Notes: generated by a model not told the origin, from the letters alone. DNA of 64,000 nucleotides from Antiquaquibacter soli (GCF_030580675.1 NZ_JAUQUB010000003.1:1-64000); one strand, 5' to 3'. Positions 16,802-27,332 are shown, numbered from the stretch's first letter. Numbers and translations: made by a program.

Positions 16802-17584
16802 GTGGCCTCTGGGAGAACGCTCGTGATCGTCCCGACGTTCGACGAGCGCGAGAGCATCCAGGTCATCCTCCCGCGAGTGCTCGCGACCGGGGTCGACGTG
16901 CTCGTCGTCGACGACTCGAGCCCCGACGGCACGGGCGCTGTCGTCGCCTCGTTGGCCGCCTCCGAGCCGCGGCTCTCGCTGCTCACCCGCACATCGAAGG
17001 ACGGCATCGGGCCCGCGTACCTCGCCGGCTTCGCGTGGGGTCTCGAGCGCGGCTACGACGTGCTCGTCGAGCTCGACGCCGACGGCTCGCACCCGCCCGA
17101 GGACATCCCGAGGCTGCTCGCCGAGCTCGCCGACCCCGCGGTCGGCGGTGTCATCGGGTCGCGCTGGGTGCCCGGCGGTCGGGTGGTCGGCTGGCCGCTG
17201 TACCGCCGGCTGATCAGCCGAGGCGGCAGTTGGTACGCGCGCGGAATGCTCGGGCTGGGGGTCCGCGACGTGACGGCGGGTTTCCGCGCCTACCGCGCCT
17301 CCGTGCTGCGCGCCGTGCACCTCGAGGACGTCGAGTCGCACGGCTACTGCTTCCAGATCGACATGACCCGGCGCATCGCGGGTGCGGGCTACCGGCTCGT
17401 GGAGGTACCGATCGTGTTCCGCGACCGGGAGCTCGGCGAGTCGAAGATGTCGGGCGCGATCGTGGTGGAGGCGATGCTCAAGGTGACGGGCTGGGGCGCG
17501 CTGGAGCTATGGGCGAAGGCCATTTCTGGCCTTCGCCGCGACGCCAGCGCCGACCGCCGTCCCGGCGGTCGGTTTCCGAAGTAG
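16802..17584 (+). CDS. Polyprenol monophosphomannose synthase (DPM1-like GT2)
   Basis: 260-residue family 2 glycosyltransferase. The N-terminal GT-A fold shows VIVPTFDERESIQ, VVDDSSPDGTG (DXD-like, nucleotide-sugar binding), LVELDADGSHPPEDIP and GSRWVPGG, followed by FQIDMTRRIAGAGYRLVEVPI. This set is diagnostic for dolichol/polyprenol-phosphate mannose synthases, which transfer mannose from GDP-mannose to polyprenyl phosphate for lipoglycan or glycoprotein assembly. It lacks the membrane domain of longer Ppm1 proteins, so it acts at the inner membrane face. The last 23 residues are encoded by two strong hairpins and look like an add-on. GTG chosen from the 6-nt -10 spacing. Confidence 0.9.
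   Translation: MASGRTLVIVPTFDERESIQVILPRVLATGVDVLVVDDSSPDGTGAVVASLAASEPRLSLLTRTSKDGIGPAYLAGFAWGLERGYDVLVELDADGSHPPEDIPRLLAELADPAVGGVIGSRWVPGGRVVGWPLYRRLISRGGSWYARGMLGLGVRDVTAGFRAYRASVLRAVHLEDVESHGYCFQIDMTRRIAGAGYRLVEVPIVFRDRELGESKMSGAIVVEAMLKVTGWGALELWAKAISGLRRDASADRRPGGRFPK
17498..17571. terminator. Double hairpin overlapping the 3' end of the mannosyltransferase gene
   Basis: GCGAAGGCCA (17513-17522) pairs with TGGCCTTCGC (17527-17536) around a TTTC loop, flanked by an outer GCGCTGG/CCAGCGC pair (17498-17504, 17544-17550). A second stem, CGACCGCC/GGCGGTCG (17551-17558, 17564-17571), follows directly. All lies within coding sequence, between convergent genes, so it may end transcription in both directions. 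Confidence 0.55.
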
Positions 17585-17599
17585 CTTTCGGGCGGGTAG

Positions 17600-19702
<2,103 letters not shown>

Positions 19703-19945
19703 GGTGATGTTCTCTCCGGGTTGTTTTTCTCAACGCATGGCACACCACGGCGAAACGCCATGGCGATGCAGAACCCGGGCAGTCGTTGACCGAGGCCGTC
19801 ACATACATTCGTGTGATTGTCGACAGCAGGATTAGCTGTCGAACCGGCCCGCAAGACTCACAAACCCACTGCGCGCACTAGTGCGCTGTCTTGAGCCGAC
19901 CGACCCACGTTACACCATCCCAGCTTCGGCAGCTAGGGTATGCGG
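19703..19945. promoter_or_regulatory. Structured 5' leader of the DEAD-box gene and divergent promoter region
   Basis: 243 bp between divergent genes. It contains three inverted repeats: a CCACGGCG/CGCCATGG stem (about 19752-19770, one wobble), TCGACAGC/GCTGTCGA with a 7-nt loop (19820-19842), and the perfect palindrome GCGCACTAGTGCGC (19873-19886). A TAACGT -10 candidate on the minus strand near 19908 would give a leader of about 200 nt. Long leaders are typical of cold-induced helicase genes; cold control here is inference. TAGGGT at 19934-19939 serves the esterase. Confidence 0.5.
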
Positions 19946-20959
19946 ATGCGCACGGCCCCGACCCTTCTCGCGTCGGCCTGCGCTCTCGCGCTGCTGATGG
20001 CGGGATGCTCCCCCACCGGCGACGATTCCGAGCGCGTCGAACCCACCGCTCAGCCCGTGTACCCGGTGCTGCGCACCTACCCCGAAGTCCCCGTGATCGA
20101 GGACATCGAGTACGGCGTCGCCGACGACGGGCAGCCCCTGCTGCTCGACGCGTGCTTCCCGACGGACAACGGCATCGATGACCTCGAGTCGGAGCCCCGA
20201 CCGGCGATCGTGTCGATCCACGGCGGCAGCTGGATGCGCGGCGACAAGGCCAACCTCAACTGGCGGGCGGTGTGCCAGTGGCTCGCGTCGGAGGGGTTCG
20301 TCGTCGTCTCGGTGAACTACCGGCTCGCCCCCGCATCCGTGTTCCCGGCGCAGCTCGACGACGTCAGTCAGGCCGTCGGGTGGCTGCGCGACCCGGTCAC
20401 CGTGGAACGCTACAACCTCGACCCCGACCGCATCGGCGCGTTCGGGGGCTCGGCGGGCGGCAACCTCGCGGCGCTCCTCGGCACCGCGGGAACCGGCGAC
20501 TGGACGAGCGGCTCGCGCGTCGCCGCGGTCGCCGAGCTCAGCGGTCCGACGGACTTGCGCGAGCGCATCCCGACCACCGACAGCTACAACCAGGACTTCG
20601 GCGACGTGCAGCTCGCCTACACGGGGTGCGCCGAGCTCGCGGGGTGCGCGGCGGCCGCCGCGGCATCCCCGATCACCTCGGTGGATGACTCCGACCCGCC
20701 GTTCTTCGTCGGGCACTCCGTCGACGAGTTCATCCCGCTGTCGCAGTCCGACGACTTCGTGACCGAGTTGCGCAGCGTGGGCGTGCCCGTCACGTACGTG
20801 ACGGTCGAGGGGAGCCTGCATTCGATCGGAATGCTCGACGCCGCCATGCAGCAGCGCATCGTGGCGTTCTTCCGCGACACCCTGTCGTTGAACGCCGTCA
20901 CCCGCGTGACGCCGCCGGACGCCGACGCCGACGCCGACGCCGACGAGGCCTCTCAGTAG
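19946..20959 (+). CDS. Lipoprotein alpha/beta-hydrolase (esterase/lipase, HSL/BD-FAE-like)
   Basis: 337 residues. The signal peptide ends in a lipobox (LLMAGC), so the protein is anchored outside the membrane. The oxyanion motif HGGSWMRG, nucleophile elbow FGGSAGGNL, acidic residue in VDEFIP and His in GSLHSIGM give a complete hydrolase triad of the carboxylesterase group. Substrates are probably acyl or acetyl esters. ATG 19946 was chosen over one two codons upstream because TAGGGT (19934-19939) is exactly 6 nt before it. The C-terminus ends in an Asp-Ala run encoded by a hexanucleotide repeat. Likely cotranscribed or read into by the GNAT gene 9 bp downstream. Confidence 0.88.
   Translation: MRTAPTLLASACALALLMAGCSPTGDDSERVEPTAQPVYPVLRTYPEVPVIEDIEYGVADDGQPLLLDACFPTDNGIDDLESEPRPAIVSIHGGSWMRGDKANLNWRAVCQWLASEGFVVVSVNYRLAPASVFPAQLDDVSQAVGWLRDPVTVERYNLDPDRIGAFGGSAGGNLAALLGTAGTGDWTSGSRVAAVAELSGPTDLRERIPTTDSYNQDFGDVQLAYTGCAELAGCAAAAAASPITSVDDSDPPFFVGHSVDEFIPLSQSDDFVTELRSVGVPVTYVTVEGSLHSIGMLDAAMQQRIVAFFRDTLSLNAVTRVTPPDADADADADEASQ
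20917..20944 (+). repeat. GCCGAC hexanucleotide microsatellite
   Basis: Four or so tandem GCCGAC units at the esterase 3' end encode alternating Asp-Ala. Unit number could vary by slippage without shifting the frame. Confidence 0.7.
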
Positions 20960-20968
20960 ACTCGGCCC

Positions 20969-21415
20969 GTGCCCGTCGCCATCGAACCCGCCCGCCAGAG
21001 GGACGTCGAGGCGCTCCTCGACGGCAGCGAGCAGTTCGCGCTTTCGCTCTACCCGCCGGACAGCTGCTACCTCCTCGACGTCTCCGAGCTCGAGGCCCCG
21101 GGCGTCGAGGTCTTCGTCGCCCGGGTCGACGACGTCGCCCTCGGGATGGCCGCGCTCGTGCCCTACGACGGCTACGGCGAGCTCAAGCGACTGTTCGTCG
21201 ACGACCGCGCCCGAGGCCAGGGTCTCGCCGGCCAGCTGCTCGCCGCCGTCGAGGACCGCGCCCGCGAGCGCGGCTTGCCGGTGCTGCGGCTCGAGACGGG
21301 CCCGCTCTCGGTCGCCGCGATCGCGCTCTACGGCAAGCACGGCTACGAGCGCATCCCCAACTTCGGGCCCTACGTGGGCGACGAGCACAGCTACTGCATG
21401 GAGAAGCCCCTGTAG
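20969..21415 (+). CDS. GNAT-family N-acetyltransferase
   Basis: 148-residue GNAT fold. The acetyl-CoA pyrophosphate loop is in VDDRARGQGLAGQLLAAVEDRA (R-x-x-G-x-A variant) and the C-terminal part is AIALYGKHGYERIPNFGPY, typical for small-molecule or protein N-acetyltransferases. The acceptor is unknown. GTG 20969 is preceded by TAGACT (20957-20962) and exactly 6 nt; the first three bases of that -10 are the stop codon of the esterase gene, so it may have its own leaderless transcript as well as read-through. Convergent with the NUDIX gene. Confidence 0.87.
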   Translation: MPVAIEPARQRDVEALLDGSEQFALSLYPPDSCYLLDVSELEAPGVEVFVARVDDVALGMAALVPYDGYGELKRLFVDDRARGQGLAGQLLAAVEDRARERGLPVLRLETGPLSVAAIALYGKHGYERIPNFGPYVGDEHSYCMEKPL

Positions 21416-21425
21416 CTGCGCCGAG

Positions 21426-21893
21426 CTAGCGCTCGAAGCGGGTGGTGCCGTCGAACTCGACGGCGAGCCGGATGCGTCGGCTCATGTCATCCGACATCGG
21501 CGGCAGCGCGTCCAGAGGGAACCACCGCGCCTCCGTGTTCTCGCCGTCGGCGGGGTACGGATCCCCTGAGACCCACGAGCACCGGAACGCGATATCGAGG
21601 AACTGCGACTGGTCGCCGTTCTCGTAGACGTGCGGCGGCAGCACGTGAACCCACGTAATCGCCTCGGCGCGAACGACGACTCCGGCCTCCTCGAGCGTCT
21701 CCCGTTCCGCCGCGATCGCGGGCTCCTCGGCGGGGTCCACGATGCCGGTCACGGCGGTCCACTGGCCGTTGTCGGCGCGCTTGACGAGCAGTACCTCGTC
21801 GCCGCGCAGCACGACCGCGGTCACACCGGTGAGCCACAACCAGTCGGTGCCGATCTTCTCGCGCAGGGCGAGCACGAACTCAGGGGTGGCCAC
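21426..21893 (-). CDS. NUDIX hydrolase
   Basis: 155 residues. A complete Nudix box, GIVDPAEEPAIAAERETLEEAGV, lies near 49-71 with the REUXEEXGU core. The fold hydrolyses nucleoside diphosphates linked to another moiety; VLLVKRADNGQWTAVTG is typical of housecleaning enzymes or those acting on sugar nucleotides, NADH or NTPs. GTG at 21893 follows TAGGCT with 6 nt between (minus strand, 21905-21900), and that -10 overlaps the stop codon of the RND pump gene, so it is probably transcribed on its own. Confidence 0.9.
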   Translation of the reverse strand: MATPEFVLALREKIGTDWLWLTGVTAVVLRGDEVLLVKRADNGQWTAVTGIVDPAEEPAIAAERETLEEAGVVVRAEAITWVHVLPPHVYENGDQSQFLDIAFRCSWVSGDPYPADGENTEARWFPLDALPPMSDDMSRRIRLAVEFDGTTRFER

Positions 21894-21902
21894 CCCGCGA
21901 GC

Positions 21903-24900
21903 CTAGCCCGCGACCGCAGCCGCCTTCGCCGCACGCTTCGCCTCGCGCCGCTCCTTCGCCCCCTCGACGAGGTAGTACAGCACCGGCAGCACCACGAGAG
22001 TGAGCAACGTCGACGAGATGAGTCCGCCGATCACGATGATGCCGAGCGGCTGCGAGATGAACCCGCCGTGACCGGTGAGCCCCATCGCGAGCGGGATGAG
22101 CGCGAAGATCGTCGCCGCCGCCGTCATGAGGATGGGCCGCAGTCGTCGGGATGACCCGTGGATCACCGCATCCCGCACGGTCATGCCGCGCTCCCGGTAC
22201 TGGTTGACGAGGTCGACGAGCACGATCGCGTTCGTCACGACGATGCCGATGAGCATGAGCACGCCGATGATCGACGCGACACCGAGCGGGATGCCCGACG
22301 CGAGCTGCAGGAGGATCGCGCCGGTCGCCGCGAACGGCACCGAGACGAGCAGCAGCAGCGGCTGGCGGAGGCTCTTGAACGTGGCGACCATGACGACGTA
22401 GACGATGAGGATCGCGACGAGCAGCGCGAGCCCGAGCTGCGAGAAGGCGTCCGCCTGTTGCGCCGTGACTCCGCCGATCTCGGCGGTCACCCCGGCCGGC
22501 AGGTCGAGCGACTTCAACTCCGCCGACACCACCTGCGACGCCGTTCCGACGTCCTCACTGCTCGGCGTCACCGCGATGGTCGCGCTGCGCACCCCCTTGA
22601 TGGTCGTGATGCTCGACGGCCCGTCGGTCTGCTCGACGGTGGCGAGGGTGCTGAGCGGCACGACACCGAGCGCGGTCGGGATGCCGAACTCCCGCAACTC
22701 CTCGATCGTCGTCGGCGCGTCCTCGTTGAGGATGTAGATCGACATCGTGTTCTCGTCGATGACCACGGACCCGACGGCGCTCGGGTTCATCGCCGCGGTG
22801 ACGATGCCGCCGACCGCGATCTCGGTGAGCCCGTACTGCGCGGCGGTGTCGCGGTCGACCGCGACCTCGATGAACGGCTGCTCCGCCGAGAGGTTGCTCG
22901 TCGCCTGCGCGACCACGTCGAGCTTCTGCATCGCCTGCTGGATGTCGTCGGCCGCTTGCGTCAGCTCCGCCTCGGTCGTCGCGGTCACGGTGATGTTGAT
23001 CGTGGATGACCCGAACCCGCCCTGGGCCGCCGAGAGCGACACCTCGCCCACGTCGTCGAGCTTCTCGAGCCGATCGCGGATGTCGGCCTGCAGCTCGAGC
23101 TGGTCGGCGTCGGGGTCGGTCGTGAGCGAGAACGTCGCTCCGCTGGAGCCGCTGAACGCGGCGCGGAGGGAGCTGCCACCGGTTCCGATGGAGAGCTGGA
23201 CGGTGTCGACGCCGGGGATGTCGAGCAGGGCATCCTCGACCTTCTTGGCGGCGTCGTCCTTGGCCTCGAGGCTCGCGCCGAGCGGGAGCTTCTGGGTGAC
23301 GGTGACCGTGTTCTGGCCGGAGTCGCCGATGAAGTTGGTCGGCAGCAGGGTCGCCGCCGCCCCGGATGCTCCGAGGATGAGCACCGACGCGACGAGCACC
23401 ACGGCACCCTTCCACGTCTTCGAGAGAGTCCACTCGATGATCGGCAGGTAGGCCTTCTGGAGGCGCGTCGGCTTCTCGAGCTCGTCGTGGCCCTCCTCGA
23501 GCGGGGCCTCCGCGTGCTTGTGCTTGCGATTGCCCAGGAACCAGTACGCGAGCACGGGCACGATCGTGAGCGAGACGAAGAGGGATGCCGCGAGCGCGAT
23601 CGTCACCGTGAGCGCGAAGGGCCGGAACAGCTCCCCGGTGATGTCCCCGACGAGGGCGAGGGGGAGGAACACCGCGACCGTCGTCACGGTGGAGGCCGTC
23701 ACCGCACCGGCGACCTCGCGGACGGCCGAGAGGATGGCGGGCAGCTTCTCCTCGCCGAGCGAGAGGTGCCTCTTGATGTTCTCGATGACGACGATCGAGT
23801 CATCCACCACTCGACCGATCGCGATCGTGAGGGCGCCGAGGGTGATGACGTTGAGGGTGTATCCGGCCGTCTGCATGCCGATGAAGGTGATGAGCACCGA
23901 CACCGGGATCGAGATCGCGGCGACGACCGTCGAGCGGAACGACCAGAGGAACAGGAAGATCACGACGACCGCGAACGCGAGACCCAGGAGTCCCTCGGTG
24001 GCGAGCGAGTTGATGGACTCCTCGATGAACGGCGCCTGGTCGAAGACGACGGTGAACTTCGTGTTGCCGCCGAGCGCCTCCTCGAGTCCGGGCAGCGCGG
24101 CGACGACCTCGCGCGACACCGAGACGGTGTTGCCGGACGGCTCCTTGGAGATCGCGACCGTCACCGACGGCTCCCCGTTGACGCGGGAGATGCCCGTGAC
24201 GGGGTCGTCCACGATCTCGACGGTCGCCACGTCCGCGATCGTCGTGAGACCGGCCGTGCCGAGCAGGGGGAGCGCGGCGATGTCGTCGGCGCTCGACAGC
24301 CGGGTGCCCGCCTGCACGGTGAGCGTCTGCCCGTCCTCGGTGATCTGGCCCGCCGGCAGGAGCACGCCGTTGGCGTCGAGCGCGTTCTGGATCGACTGGG
24401 TCGTCAAGCCGCTCGCGAAGAGCTTGAGCGGGTCGGGCGTGATGACGACGCGCTGGGTGGTCGCGCCCAGGAGGGAGGCGTCGCTCACGCCGTCGAGCTT
24501 CTCGAGGTCGACGAGGGTGGATGACTCCAGCCGAGCTGCGAGGTCGACCGGGTCGAGGTCGCTCGTCACGGCGAGCTGGATGACGGGCAGATCGGAGAAG
24601 TTGAACGTCAGCACCTGGGTGTCGACGGAGTCCGGCAGCTGGTTGGAGATGCGGTTGATCGCCGACTGGATCTTCTGCTCGGCGGTCGCGATGTTCGTGC
24701 CGTACGTGAACGCGGCCGTGATGCTCGACACGTTCGCGCTCGAGGTAGCGGTGGTCGAGTCGAGGCCGGCGACACCCTGGATGGCCGCCTCGAGCGGGGT
24801 CGAGACATCCTTGTCGACGACGGCGGGGCTCGCCCCCGGGTACGTGCTCACGATGAAGACCTGCGGCAGCGAGAGCGACGGGATGAGCTCCTGCTTGAGG

Positions 24901-24995
24901 GTCGTCAGCGAGAGACCGCCGAAGATGCCGACGACGATCGTGACGAGGGCGATGAGCGCGCGGTTGCGCAGGCTGAAGACCGACAAAAGATGCAC
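21903..24995 (-). CDS. RND-family efflux permease (AcrB/Swr-like)
   Basis: 1030 residues, twelve transmembrane helices in two halves with large extracytoplasmic loops after TM1 and TM7. The proton-relay signature GRVVDDSIVVIENI (two Asp) is in TM4, and the N-terminus MHLLSVFSLRNRALIALVTIVVG is the usual RND TM1. Related actinobacterial proteins are called efflux RND transporter permease subunits; no periplasmic adaptor or outer channel is encoded nearby, as expected for a monoderm. The substrate is unknown. GTG 24995 is preceded by GATAAT five bases upstream (25006-25001), a good -10 for a near-leaderless mRNA. Upstream is the MocR gene, 60 bp away. Confidence 0.9.
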   Translation of the reverse strand: MHLLSVFSLRNRALIALVTIVVGIFGGLSLTTLKQELIPSLSLPQVFIVSTYPGASPAVVDKDVSTPLEAAIQGVAGLDSTTATSSANVSSITAAFTYGTNIATAEQKIQSAINRISNQLPDSVDTQVLTFNFSDLPVIQLAVTSDLDPVDLAARLESSTLVDLEKLDGVSDASLLGATTQRVVITPDPLKLFASGLTTQSIQNALDANGVLLPAGQITEDGQTLTVQAGTRLSSADDIAALPLLGTAGLTTIADVATVEIVDDPVTGISRVNGEPSVTVAISKEPSGNTVSVSREVVAALPGLEEALGGNTKFTVVFDQAPFIEESINSLATEGLLGLAFAVVVIFLFLWSFRSTVVAAISIPVSVLITFIGMQTAGYTLNVITLGALTIAIGRVVDDSIVVIENIKRHLSLGEEKLPAILSAVREVAGAVTASTVTTVAVFLPLALVGDITGELFRPFALTVTIALAASLFVSLTIVPVLAYWFLGNRKHKHAEAPLEEGHDELEKPTRLQKAYLPIIEWTLSKTWKGAVVLVASVLILGASGAAATLLPTNFIGDSGQNTVTVTQKLPLGASLEAKDDAAKKVEDALLDIPGVDTVQLSIGTGGSSLRAAFSGSSGATFSLTTDPDADQLELQADIRDRLEKLDDVGEVSLSAAQGGFGSSTINITVTATTEAELTQAADDIQQAMQKLDVVAQATSNLSAEQPFIEVAVDRDTAAQYGLTEIAVGGIVTAAMNPSAVGSVVIDENTMSIYILNEDAPTTIEELREFGIPTALGVVPLSTLATVEQTDGPSSITTIKGVRSATIAVTPSSEDVGTASQVVSAELKSLDLPAGVTAEIGGVTAQQADAFSQLGLALLVAILIVYVVMVATFKSLRQPLLLLVSVPFAATGAILLQLASGIPLGVASIIGVLMLIGIVVTNAIVLVDLVNQYRERGMTVRDAVIHGSSRRLRPILMTAAATIFALIPLAMGLTGHGGFISQPLGIIVIGGLISSTLLTLVVLPVLYYLVEGAKERREAKRAAKAAAVAG

Positions 24996-25055
24996 ACGTG
25001 ATTATCGCTCGCTGGGCTGGGAGCGGGCGTACTCCACAGGGAGTAAGTGTGCGCG

Positions 25056-26471
25056 CTACACGACGGCGGCGAGGTCGTCCGCCGGGGTCGGCACGGGGTA
25101 GCGCATCACGTGCGCCCACGCGGCGGCGAGGGCGTCCACCGCCCGCTCCGTCTCCTCGGCGGAGTAGGAGAAGGGGATGCGGATGAACCGCTCGAACGCC
25201 CCGTCGACCCCGAAGCGCGGGCCGGCGGCGATGACGAGCCCTTCGTTGCGGGCGGCGATCGCGAGCTGGGAGCTCACCGGCTCGCCGAGGTTCACCCACG
25301 AGGTGAGGCCACCGCCGGTGTGCGGCACGCGCCACTCGGGCAGCCGGTCGTGCAGCAGGCGGGCGAGCCGGTCGCGGCCCTCGCGCAGGAGGGCGCGCCG
25401 CTGGGCGAGCACGGCGTCGAAGTCGCGGAGCAGGTGGGCGACGATGAGCTGCTCGAGCATCGGGGTGCCGAGGTCGCCCGACGCCCTGGAGCGCACGAGT
25501 CGCTGGATGAGCGTGCGGTCGGCGCGGATCCAGCCGATGCGCAGGCCGCCCCACACGGTCTTGCCGACGGAGCCGACGAGGATCGCCGAGCCGTGCACCG
25601 CCATCGGCGGCGGCGAGGGCTGCCCGTCGAGGCCGAGCTCGGCCATGGTCTCGTCGGCGACGATCGTCGTGCCGTGGCGCGCGGCGAGCGACAGCAGCCA
25701 CTCGCGCTGCTCGTCGGGCATGGTGCGGCCTGTGGGGTTGTGGTTGTCGGGCATGAGGTAGCCGAGCGCGGGGCTCGAGCGCTGGATGGCCTGTTCGAGG
25801 GCGAGTGCATCCCACCCCTCGTCGGTGGTCACGCTCACCGGCAGCACCCGGGCGCCGGCGGTGCGCAGCGCGTCGAGGGCGTGCGGGTAGGTGGGGTGCT
25901 CGATGAGGGCGCGGTCGCCGCGGCCCATAACGGTGCGGGCGATGAGCGCGATGGCGTGCTGCGCGCCGATCGTCACCATGACCTGGTCGGGCGTCGTCGG
26001 CAGCCCGCGCAGGGTGTAGCGATCGGCGATCGCCTCGCGCAGCTCGGTGAGGCCGTACGGGTCGAAGCCGGACTCCCCGAGCACGGTGGGCAGCTGCTCG
26101 GCCGCGACGCGCGCCGCCTCCGCGACCTGGGGGATCGCCGGCATCGTCGCCTTGCTGAAGTCGAGGAGGTCGGGATGCCCGCCCTCGATGCTCACGGGGG
26201 GCCGCAACGGCAGCTGCGCAACGCTCCCGGAGCCGCGGGTGCTGTGCAGGTGCGACGTCGCGCGGAGCTCGGCGTACGCGGCGGTGACGGTGGTGCGGCT
26301 GACGCCGAGCTGAGCGGCGAGCTCGCGCTCGGCGGGCAGTCGCGTGCCGGTGGGGATGCGACCGTCGAGGATGAGCAGCCGGATGCGGTCGGCGAGCGCG
26401 GCGTAGGCGACCCCGGCATCACGCCACCCGGCGAGAAGGGTGGCCAATGCGCGAGCTGACAGCGTACTCAT
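25056..26471 (-). CDS. MocR-type PLP-dependent regulator (YczR-like)
   Basis: 471 residues. The N-terminal GntR winged helix (TRLPAERELAAQLGVSRTTV) is joined by a short linker to a fold-type I aminotransferase domain. The PLP-binding lysine is in LVGSVGKTVWGGLRIGW; YLMPDNHNPTGRTMP and VMVTIGAQHAIALIAR are aminotransferase landmarks. MocR proteins sense PLP or amino compounds and regulate a neighbouring gene. Here the divergent neighbour is a YczE-type membrane protein; yczR-yczE pairing is known in Bacillus and actinobacteria. ATG 26471 has TAATCT and 6 nt upstream (26483-26478), so leaderless. Inverted repeats in the gap are the likely operator. Confidence 0.9.
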   Translation of the reverse strand: MSTLSARALATLLAGWRDAGVAYAALADRIRLLILDGRIPTGTRLPAERELAAQLGVSRTTVTAAYAELRATSHLHSTRGSGSVAQLPLRPPVSIEGGHPDLLDFSKATMPAIPQVAEAARVAAEQLPTVLGESGFDPYGLTELREAIADRYTLRGLPTTPDQVMVTIGAQHAIALIARTVMGRGDRALIEHPTYPHALDALRTAGARVLPVSVTTDEGWDALALEQAIQRSSPALGYLMPDNHNPTGRTMPDEQREWLLSLAARHGTTIVADETMAELGLDGQPSPPPMAVHGSAILVGSVGKTVWGGLRIGWIRADRTLIQRLVRSRASGDLGTPMLEQLIVAHLLRDFDAVLAQRRALLREGRDRLARLLHDRLPEWRVPHTGGGLTSWVNLGEPVSSQLAIAARNEGLVIAAGPRFGVDGAFERFIRIPFSYSAEETERAVDALAAAWAHVMRYPVPTPADDLAAVV

Positions 26472-26485
26472 GGGGCCAGATTACA

Positions 26486-26523
26486 GGATTGGCCTCTTGA
26501 GTCCAGTCCAATCCGGTAATTGG
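26486..26523. promoter_or_regulatory. Candidate MocR operator with three half-sites
   Basis: GGATTGG (26486-26492) is inverted at CCAATCC (26508-26514), 15 nt apart; CCAAT (26508-26512) is inverted again at ATTGG (26519-26523), 6 nt apart. Three related half-sites in alternating orientation between the divergent genes resemble the direct-plus-inverted layout of known MocR operators. Confidence 0.6.
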
Positions 26524-26531
26524 ATACTCAG

Positions 26532-27170
26532 GTGACCAGTCCACGTCTTCTCATGGCCCGCCGCATCGCCCAACTGCTCGTCGGGCTGTTCTGCTACGGC
26601 TTCGGCATCGCGCTCATGGTGCGCGGGGCCATCGGCGTCGCGCCGTGGGACGTGCTCAGCCAGGGCATCTCCCTGCAGACCGGCCTGCCGTTCGGGTTCG
26701 TCACCAACCTCATCGGCGTCGCCGTGCTCCTGCTGTGGATCCCGATCCGCCAGAAGCCCGGCATCGGCACCATCCTCAACGTGCTGCTCGTCGGCCCGAG
26801 CGCGCAGGTCGGCTTGTGGGTGATCCCCGAAGTCGACGACCTCGTCACGCGAGTCGTCCTGTTCGCCGGCGGGCTCGCGCTCGTCGCCGTCGCGACCGGA
26901 CTCTACATCGGGGCGCGGTTCGGACCCGGGCCGCGGGACGGGCTCATGACGGGCATCCACCGCCGCTGGGGGTGGCGGATCTGGATCGTCCGTACCGCGA
27001 TCGAGGTGACCGTGCTCGCGATCGGCTGGCTGCTCGGCGGCAACGTCGGCATCGGCACCCTCGCCTTCGCCCTGCTCATCGGACCCATGGTCGGGGTGAC
27101 CATGCCCCTGCTGAGGGTGCCGGAACCGGCATCCGACGAACCGACGCCGCGCGAGGAGGTGACCACGTGA
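26532..27170 (+). CDS. YczE/YitT-type membrane protein
   Basis: About 212 residues with five or six transmembrane helices. It carries the family pattern GLFCYGFGIALMVRGAIGVAPWDVLSQGIS near the N-terminus and ARFGPGPRDGLMTG midway. YczE-like proteins are integral membrane proteins of unknown transport role; the genes are often paired with MocR regulators, as here. The start is uncertain: GTG 26532 was chosen because GGTAAT (26515-26520) is a fair -10 just upstream; TTG 26520 and ATG 26553 are alternatives. The stop overlaps the next small gene by GTGA, so the two are coupled. Confidence 0.83.
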   Translation: MTSPRLLMARRIAQLLVGLFCYGFGIALMVRGAIGVAPWDVLSQGISLQTGLPFGFVTNLIGVAVLLLWIPIRQKPGIGTILNVLLVGPSAQVGLWVIPEVDDLVTRVVLFAGGLALVAVATGLYIGARFGPGPRDGLMTGIHRRWGWRIWIVRTAIEVTVLAIGWLLGGNVGIGTLAFALLIGPMVGVTMPLLRVPEPASDEPTPREEVTT

Positions 27171-27289
27171 CCGCACTGCTCATCGGCCTCGCCGCGATCG
27201 CCCTGTGGGGGATGCTCGGCACGATCGAGCTCGTCGCCCGCGACGGCTACGGCCGCATCCCGACGCGCTACTACTACCCGATCGTCTAG
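27167..27289 (+). CDS. Small single-pass membrane protein (40 residues)
   Basis: GTG at 27167 overlaps the yczE-like stop (GTGA) and has a strong Shine-Dalgarno, GAGGAGG, seven bases upstream. The 40-residue product has one hydrophobic helix (LLIGLAAIALWGMLGTIEL) followed by a polar tail, VARDGYGRIPTRYYYPIV, rich in Arg and Tyr. Small actinobacterial proteins ending in a DGYGR-PTR motif recur, from memory, but no function is known. The coupled start and following terminator argue it is real and cotranscribed with yczE. Confidence 0.75.
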   Translation: MTALLIGLAAIALWGMLGTIELVARDGYGRIPTRYYYPIV

Positions 27290-27294
27290 CCGCT

Positions 27295-27325
27295 AACGGC
27301 CCGCCCCGCGGGGAGGCGGGCCGTT
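27295..27325. terminator. Bidirectional GC hairpin terminator
   Basis: AACGGCCCGCC (27295-27305) pairs perfectly with GGCGGGCCGTT (27315-27325) around a 9-nt loop. It lies between the convergent small-protein gene and the TipA-like gene; each strand ends with TT after the stem. Confidence 0.85.
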
Positions 27326-27332
27326 CGTGGCG

